Positions 5,973 through 9,846 of a stretch of DNA of 9,846 nt are shown here, one piece after another. A program made the translations under genes and the position numbers. Below the pieces are notes generated by a model that saw nothing but the letters and a program-made list of their open reading frames with translations, was not told where the DNA came from and searched no databases. This stretch comes from VFKU01 sp964620045. GTDB taxonomy: Bacteria; Hydrogenedentota; Hydrogenedentia; Hydrogenedentales; GCA-2746185. The stretch is from the NCBI GenBank assembly GCA_964620045.1, contig CAZUJL010000049.1, positions 1 to 9,846 on the forward strand, given 5' to 3'. Position 1 is the first letter of the stretch; each line of letters begins with the position of its first letter.

Positions 5973-7028
5973 ATGGAACCACTCATTACAGGCCCGCGCG
6001 CCACGATCGGCGACGTGGCACGGCAAGCGGGCGTTTCGAAGATGACCGTGTCGCGCGTGATCAACGGCAGCACGCTTGTGGCCGGCGATACTGCGCAGCG
6101 GGTCGAAGCGGCGATTCGCGAGTTGGGATTTGTCGTGAACGTGTCCGCGCGCCGGCTCGCGAGTCGAAAGGCGCGCGCGATCGTGCTCGAATCGCCCGAC
6201 TACGACCCGGGTAGCGGGTGGGGCATGGAGATGTACTACGGCGTCGCGGCGCGTGCGGCGGCGCGCGGCTATGAAGTGGTCGTGTATCCACGCAGCATCG
6301 GCGAGGCGGATGCGCCGGCGCAGTTGCAACGGCTGGTGATGACGGGGCGCGCCGACGGCCTGATTCTGTTTCCGTTTTTGAAGCCGCACCTGGCGATACT
6401 CGATGCCTTGCGCGCCGCGCGCATTCCGTTCATCGCGCTGCATCCGCCGACGGACGATCCGAGTTTTCCGCACGTGACGGTGACCGATCGCCGCGGCGCA
6501 TTTGAGATGACGCAATACCTGCTGGGGTTCGGGCACCGGCAGATCGGCCTGATCGGCGGCCCGCCATTTTTGCGCGCGAGCCTGGAGCGTCTTGAGGGGT
6601 ATCGCGAAGCGCTCAGCGCGGCCGGGGTGACGCCGGATCCGTCCTTGGTGTTCGAGACCGACATGCGCTTCCAGTCGGGCGTGGTGGTTGGGCGATCGAT
6701 CCTCCGTCGAAACCCGCGGCCCACGGCCATTTTTGCGATCACGGACGAGCTGGCGGCGGGCGTGATTCAGGCCGCGCACCAGATGGGGCTATCCATCCCG
6801 GACGACGTGTCTGTGGTGGGATTCGACGATTCACCGCTCGCGCGGAAGCTCTCGCCGCCGCTGACTACCATGCGCCAGCCGACCTCGGATTTGGCCGCGG
6901 AAGCGACGGATTTTTTGATCGACTACATCGAGGGCGAGCTGGACGAAGACGAACTCAGCTTTCGCCGGGAACTACCGACGAATCTCGTGATTCGCGAGTC
7001 GGTCGGTGCGCCGCGCGTCCGCGCGTAG
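5973..7028 (+). CDS. LacI-family transcriptional regulator
   Basis: The product has 351 residues, the normal length for the family. The N-terminal helix-turn-helix is at residues 11-32 (ATIGDVARQAGVSKMTVSRVI), followed by a hinge-helix region near 54-66 (VVNVSARRLASRK). The periplasmic-binding-protein-like effector domain runs from about 68 to 340, with ADGLILFPF (127-135), FGHRQIGLIGG (186-196), ITDELAAGVIQAA (256-268) and VVGFDDSPLARKLSPPLTTMRQP (281-303), all at the expected places. Such proteins bind sugars or related metabolites and repress nearby genes; the effector here cannot be read. The ATG at 5973 has GGAG only 4 bases upstream (5965-5968), a rather tight spacing. Its likely targets are the two operators in the upstream region, hence itself and the divergent prepilin-like gene. 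The stop lies 5 bp from the converging gene on the other strand, with no terminator between. Confidence 0.94.
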   Translation: MEPLITGPRATIGDVARQAGVSKMTVSRVINGSTLVAGDTAQRVEAAIRELGFVVNVSARRLASRKARAIVLESPDYDPGSGWGMEMYYGVAARAAARGYEVVVYPRSIGEADAPAQLQRLVMTGRADGLILFPFLKPHLAILDALRAARIPFIALHPPTDDPSFPHVTVTDRRGAFEMTQYLLGFGHRQIGLIGGPPFLRASLERLEGYREALSAAGVTPDPSLVFETDMRFQSGVVVGRSILRRNPRPTAIFAITDELAAGVIQAAHQMGLSIPDDVSVVGFDDSPLARKLSPPLTTMRQPTSDLAAEATDFLIDYIEGELDEDELSFRRELPTNLVIRESVGAPRVRA

Positions 7029-7033
7029 TCGCT

Positions 7034-7630
7034 TTAATTATTCTCTGGTTCGGATTCCGGCGCGGGCGCGGGTTCTGGCGCGGAGCGCTCAGGGGCCAGG
7101 GCGGGTGCTGACTTCTCGGGCGCGGGGGCCGGTTCCGGCGCGGCCACCACTTTTTTCTTTCCCGATATTGAGAGCACGGGCTCCGTCGATGCGGGCGCCG
7201 GCTGCGGCGGGGGCGGATCTTCGAGATAGCGTGTGCCGCGCACGGTGTTGCGGCGGACTTTGCGCGGGTATTGCTGCTCGCGCTCTAGTTCCGCCTGATC
7301 GGCCGCGGCGATTTGCGCGGTTTCTTCAGCGGCCTTCGCATCGGTGGCTTCCTTCGCGGCGACATCGGCGGCCTGCTGTTCTTCGGCGCGACGCACGGCG
7401 AGTTCCGTGGCTTCGGTTTCGACTTTCTCGCGATACGCTTTTTCACGCGCAGCAGCGTCGGCGGGAATCTGGTTCAGGCGCAGTTTCGAGGGGTCGACGA
7501 CTTCGACCTTGCCGGAGGCGTCGCGGACTTCAATGTTTTTGCCCTTGCCGGAAATGACGACGGTGGCTTGGTCGTCGGGCCAGGCGCACACGGCCAGAAA
7601 AAGCGTGCAAATAACGGCGACGGTTTTCAT
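7034..7630 (-). CDS. Small secreted protein, Ala/Glu-rich helix and Pro-rich tail, unknown function
   Basis: I do not recognise this 198-residue protein. It starts with a Sec-type signal (MKTVAVICTLFLAVCAW, likely cut after Ala16; Val before Cys15 argues against a lipoprotein). Residues 22-50 (VVISGKGKNIEVRDASGKVEVVDPSKL) look like two beta hairpins. Residues 57-120 are highly charged and Ala-rich (AAAREKAYREKVETEATEL onward), predicted as a long helix or coiled coil. After a basic patch (RKVRRNTVRGTRY) the tail is Pro-rich, with PAPAPE and SAPEPAP repeats and a second ISGK at 155-158. This build suits an envelope protein that spans or tethers. The ATG at 7630 is preceded by a G-rich ribosome site (complement of 7635-7640) at 4 bases; an in-frame ATG 11 codons upstream would spoil the signal peptide. 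It is divergent from ald, sharing a 63-bp gap. Confidence 0.72.
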   Translation of the reverse strand: MKTVAVICTLFLAVCAWPDDQATVVISGKGKNIEVRDASGKVEVVDPSKLRLNQIPADAAAREKAYREKVETEATELAVRRAEEQQAADVAAKEATDAKAAEETAQIAAADQAELEREQQYPRKVRRNTVRGTRYLEDPPPPQPAPASTEPVLSISGKKKVVAAPEPAPAPEKSAPALAPERSAPEPAPAPESEPENN

Positions 7631-7662
7631 GTTTCCCCCTTTAGTGCATGTATATCTTACCA

Positions 7663-7668
7663 TATATT
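7663..7668 (+). promoter_or_regulatory. Possible -10 box for ald
   Basis: TATATT (5/6 to consensus) lies in the short AT-rich gap between two divergent genes, 13 bp before the AGGAGG ribosome site. The -35 position 17 bp upstream (TTTAGT at 7640-7645) is poor, so the promoter may need an activator or lie elsewhere. Confidence 0.3.
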
Positions 7669-7680
7669 TAGTGGTTTCCG

Positions 7681-7686
7681 AGGAGG
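7681..7686 (+). promoter_or_regulatory. Ribosome binding site that fixes the ald start
   Basis: AGGAGG, a full match to the anti-Shine-Dalgarno core, is 7 bases before the ATG at 7694. It rules out longer in-frame starts that would run through the divergent gene. Confidence 0.85.
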
Positions 7687-7693
7687 TTTGCAC

Positions 7694-8779
7694 ATGATTA
7701 TCGGGGTGCCGCGAGAGATTAAAACGGACGAAAACCGTGTGGCCATGACGCCGTCCGGCGTGGGCGCGCTGACCGTGCGCGGGCATACCGTATTGGTACA
7801 GTCGGGCGCGGGGACGGGCAGCGGAATTTCCGATGCCGCGTACCGCAAGGCGGGTGCGCGCATCGTAAACGGCGCGCGCGGAATCTGGGATCGCGCACAA
7901 CTCATTGTGAAAGTGAAGGAGCCGCTCGGTCCGGAACTTAAATGGATGCGCGCGGGGCAGATTCTCTACACGTACCTGCATCTTGCTTCGAATGAAACGC
8001 TGACGCGCGCGCTGATGAAGCGTGGGGTGACGGCGATCGGCTACGAGACGATTCAACTCGAAGACGGATCGCTGCCGCTGCTGACGCCGATGAGCGAAGT
8101 GGCGGGACGACTCGCGGTGCAGAAAGGCGCGCAATGTTTGGAGCGGCTCGCCGGCGGCATGGGGATTCTGATCAGCGGCGTGTCGGGCGTGCGACCGGCG
8201 GATGTCGTGATCATCGGCGCGGGCGTCGCGGGGTCGAACGCGTGCCGCGTGGCGGTGGGCATGGGCGCACACGTGAGCGTGCTCGATGTGAAGCCGCAGA
8301 AGCTGGCGTATTTGTATGACGCGATGCAAGGGCAAGTGACGACGATCATGTCGAACAACGCGAACATCGAGGACGCGGTGGAACATGCGGACTTGGTGAT
8401 TTGCACCGTGCTCGTGCCGGGGGCGAAGGCGCCGAAGCTGATTTCGAAGAGTCTGGTGAAGCGCATGCGCGCGGGCTCGGTGTTGGTCGATATCGCGATT
8501 GACCAGGGCGGCTGCGCGGAGACGTCGCGGCCGACGACCCACAGCGACCCGACCTACGTTGTACACGATGTTGTGCACTATTGCGTCGCGAATATGCCGG
8601 GGGCGGTACCACGAACGTCTACCTATGCGCTGACCAATGTGACGTTGGAATATGCACTGCTCATCGCGGATCTGGGCGTAGACAAGGCGCTCAAAAAGAG
8701 CGAGCCCCTGCGGCGCGGGCTGAACGTGCATGCCGGGAAGGTGTGGCACCCGGGAGTGGCGGCGGCGTTTGGGATGTAA
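7694..8779 (+). CDS. ald: Alanine dehydrogenase (NAD-dependent)
   Basis: The enzyme interconverts L-alanine and pyruvate plus ammonia with NAD(H), in the cytoplasm. The 361-residue product has the family length (about 370). Catalytic and binding residues fall where the characterised M. tuberculosis enzyme has them: Arg15 in DENRVAMTP, Lys75 in KVKEP, His96 in YLHLA and Asp270 in DIAIDQGG. The NAD fold is clear: VVIIGAGVAG (171-180) followed by the acidic VLDV (Asp198) that selects NAD over NADP. The C-terminal VHYCVANMPGAVPRTST (294-310) is a family hallmark. An anabolic or catabolic direction cannot be decided; Ald often supports amino-acid use or redox balance. The gene is divergent from the small secreted protein. 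No hairpin terminator is visible before fdhA 100 bp downstream. Confidence 0.96.
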   Translation: MIIGVPREIKTDENRVAMTPSGVGALTVRGHTVLVQSGAGTGSGISDAAYRKAGARIVNGARGIWDRAQLIVKVKEPLGPELKWMRAGQILYTYLHLASNETLTRALMKRGVTAIGYETIQLEDGSLPLLTPMSEVAGRLAVQKGAQCLERLAGGMGILISGVSGVRPADVVIIGAGVAGSNACRVAVGMGAHVSVLDVKPQKLAYLYDAMQGQVTTIMSNNANIEDAVEHADLVICTVLVPGAKAPKLISKSLVKRMRAGSVLVDIAIDQGGCAETSRPTTHSDPTYVVHDVVHYCVANMPGAVPRTSTYALTNVTLEYALLIADLGVDKALKKSEPLRRGLNVHAGKVWHPGVAAAFGM

Positions 8780-8804
8780 ACGCAATTTCGTGTCTGTTTT
8801 TCCC

Positions 8805-8833
8805 TTGCCAAAATTCAGATCCTGCAGCATACT
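8805..8833 (+). promoter_or_regulatory. Sigma70-type promoter for the formaldehyde dehydrogenase gene
   Basis: TTGCCA (8805-8810, 5/6) and CATACT (8828-8833, 4/6) are 17 bp apart, 46 bp before the ATG. A 12-bp inverted repeat TTGGC-TC-GCCAA (8841-8852) follows at the expected transcript start, and GCCAA also occurs at 8807-8811 within the -35 region. A regulator site is possible. Confidence 0.55.
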
Positions 8834-8865
8834 CGGATCTTTGGCTCGCCAAGCGTCTACTCATT

Positions 8866-8871
8866 GAGGAG
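8866..8871 (+). promoter_or_regulatory. Ribosome binding site of the formaldehyde dehydrogenase gene
   Basis: GAGGAG is 8 bases before the ATG at 8880, which fixes this start; the protein N-terminus then aligns with the known enzyme. Confidence 0.75.
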
Positions 8872-8879
8872 ATTGTGCA

Positions 8880-9846
8880 ATGGCCGGGAATCGTGGAGTG
8901 GCATACATCAAGCCGGGTGTGGTTGAGATTCAGTCGATCGATTATCCGAAATTGTCGTTGGGCAAGCGGAAGTGCGAGCACGGCGTCATTCTGAAAGTGG
9001 TGACGACGAACATTTGCGGCAGCGACCAGCACATGGTGCGCGGGCGCACGACGGCGCCGAAGGGTCTCATCCTGGGGCACGAGATTACCGGGCAGGTGAT
9101 CGAATGCGGGCGCGACGTGGAGTACATCAAGAAGGGCGACATCGTATCGGTGCCGTTCAACATCGCGTGCGGACGGTGCCGCAACTGCAAAGAAGGCAAA
9201 ACGGGCATTTGCCTCAACGTGAATCCGGCGCGGCCGGGTGCGGCGTATGGCTATGTAGACATGGGCGGCTGGGTGGGCGGCCAGGCCGAGTACTGCATGG
9301 TGCCGTATGCGGATTTTAATTTGCTGAAGTTTCCGGACAAAGACGAGGCGATGGCGAAGATCAAGGACCTCACCTTGTTGTCCGATATTTTTCCGACGGG
9401 ATACCACGGGGCGGTGACGGCGGGTGTGGGGCCGGGCACGATCGTATACGTCGCAGGGGCGGGTCCGGTGGGTTTGGCGAGCGCTGCGTCGTGTCATTTG
9501 TTGGGTGCGGCATGCGTCATTGTGGGCGATCTGATCCCAGAACGCCTGAAACAAGCAAAGAGTTTCGGGTGCGAAGTTATCGATCTGCGCAAGAAGGCGA
9601 CGCTGGCGGAGCAGATCGAACAGATTGTTGGCGTGCCGGAAGTGGACGCGGCGGTGGACTGCGTGGGCTTCGAGGCGCGCGGTCACGGCAGCGACGCGGG
9701 CGTGGAACGTCCGGCGACAGTGCTGAACTCGATCATGGAAGTGACACGGGCGGGCGGCGCGTTGGGTATTCCGGGCTTGTACGTCACCGGTGACCCGGGC
9801 GGCGTGGATGCCAATGCCAAGATCGGCATGCTGGGCATTCGCATTG
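8880..9846 (+). CDS. fdhA: Glutathione-independent formaldehyde dehydrogenase, zinc/NAD type (3' partial)
   Basis: This zinc medium-chain dehydrogenase oxidises formaldehyde to formate with tightly bound NAD and needs no glutathione (the Pseudomonas putida enzyme type). Some relatives act as aldehyde dismutases or on other aldehydes and alcohols. The visible 322 residues are about four fifths of the usual roughly 398; the gene runs off the window end. It begins MAGNRGVAYIKPGVVEIQ, as in the family. The catalytic zinc ligands Cys46 (NICGSDQHMVRGR), His67 (LGHEITG) and Asp169 (LLSDIFPTGYHGAV) are present. The structural zinc ligands are Cys97, Cys100, Cys103 and Cys111. NAD-binding VAGAGPVG lies at 191-198. 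The strings AYGYVDMGGWVGGQAEY, VDCVGFEARGHG and PATVLNSIM are typical of this subgroup. It has its own promoter and ribosome site after ald. Detoxification of formaldehyde or use of one-carbon compounds is the likely role. Confidence 0.93.
   Translation, partial: MAGNRGVAYIKPGVVEIQSIDYPKLSLGKRKCEHGVILKVVTTNICGSDQHMVRGRTTAPKGLILGHEITGQVIECGRDVEYIKKGDIVSVPFNIACGRCRNCKEGKTGICLNVNPARPGAAYGYVDMGGWVGGQAEYCMVPYADFNLLKFPDKDEAMAKIKDLTLLSDIFPTGYHGAVTAGVGPGTIVYVAGAGPVGLASAASCHLLGAACVIVGDLIPERLKQAKSFGCEVIDLRKKATLAEQIEQIVGVPEVDAAVDCVGFEARGHGSDAGVERPATVLNSIMEVTRAGGALGIPGLYVTGDPGGVDANAKIGMLGIRI

Noticed and set aside
7570..7630. Lipoprotein signal (LAVC) in the small secreted protein
   Set aside because: The residue before Cys is Val, outside the usual Gly/Ala/Ser, and a normal signal peptidase I site follows; a lipid anchor is not supported.
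7313..7693. Upstream in-frame extension of ald
   Set aside because: It would overlap the divergent gene and add residues unlike any alanine dehydrogenase; AGGAGG at 7681-7686 fixes the start at 7694.
7631..8830. N-terminal extension of the small secreted protein gene across the ald gene on the opposite strand
   Set aside because: The frame stays open, but the extra 400 residues are antisense to ald and of artefact composition. A signal peptide with a ribosome site marks the true start at 7630.
8691..9686. Long minus-strand open frame opposite the formaldehyde dehydrogenase gene
   Set aside because: It has a His/Arg-rich artefact translation; the plus strand carries all zinc ligands and the NAD motif of a known enzyme in one uninterrupted frame.
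1..9846. Mobile element, CRISPR array, tRNA or rRNA
   Set aside because: No transposase or integrase protein, no regularly spaced short repeats and no tRNA-like or rRNA-like stretch was seen on either strand; the only direct repeat is inside the IPT/TIG coding region.

Overview
The window reads as high-GC bacterial chromosome carrying nine protein-coding genes, two of them cut by the window edges. No rRNA, tRNA, CRISPR array, insertion sequence or phage gene was recognised. Three features point to a free-living environmental heterotroph. One is a prepilin-like secreted protein with a late DG motif, of the kind that is multiplied in planctomycete/PVC and Hydrogenedentes/Sumerlaeota-like genomes. 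The second is a large secreted glycosidase-like protein beside sugar-type regulators. The third is an IPT/TIG-repeat surface protein with a carbohydrate-binding-type end. The lineage call is inference from protein style only; a marker gene or whole-protein search would be needed to fix it.

Layout. Bases 2-910 (+) are the C-terminal part of a secreted IPT/TIG-repeat protein ending in a DNRLRE/CBM96-type domain, closed by a strong hairpin terminator. Bases 980-1426 (-) are dtd (D-aminoacyl-tRNA deacylase). Divergent from it, bases 1570-2289 (+) encode a TetR-type regulator, followed after 30 bp by a 734-residue exported glycoside-hydrolase-like protein (2320-4524). These two look like one operon, from a good promoter at 1487-1515 to a hairpin terminator at 4531-4567. 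Bases 4576-5676 (-) encode a 366-residue prepilin-like protein. An AT-rich divergent control region (5677-5972) separates it from a LacI-family regulator (5973-7028, +). Bases 7034-7630 (-) encode a small secreted protein with an Ala/Glu-rich helical middle and a Pro-rich tail. Bases 7694-8779 (+) are alanine dehydrogenase (ald). Bases 8880-9846 (+) are the first 322 codons of a glutathione-independent formaldehyde dehydrogenase (fdhA-like).

How the parts may work together. The most informative regulatory signal is a pair of matching LacI-type operators in the 5677-5972 region, agreeing at 11 of 14 positions and both with a central CG. One lies across the -35 element and spacer of the predicted prepilin-gene promoter. 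The other lies 59 bp upstream of the lacI-type gene. This suggests that the regulator represses the prepilin-like gene and itself. The TetR-glycosidase pair is a separate self-contained unit. The ald and fdhA genes are housekeeping-type NAD enzymes; fdhA has its own promoter, so the two need not be co-transcribed.
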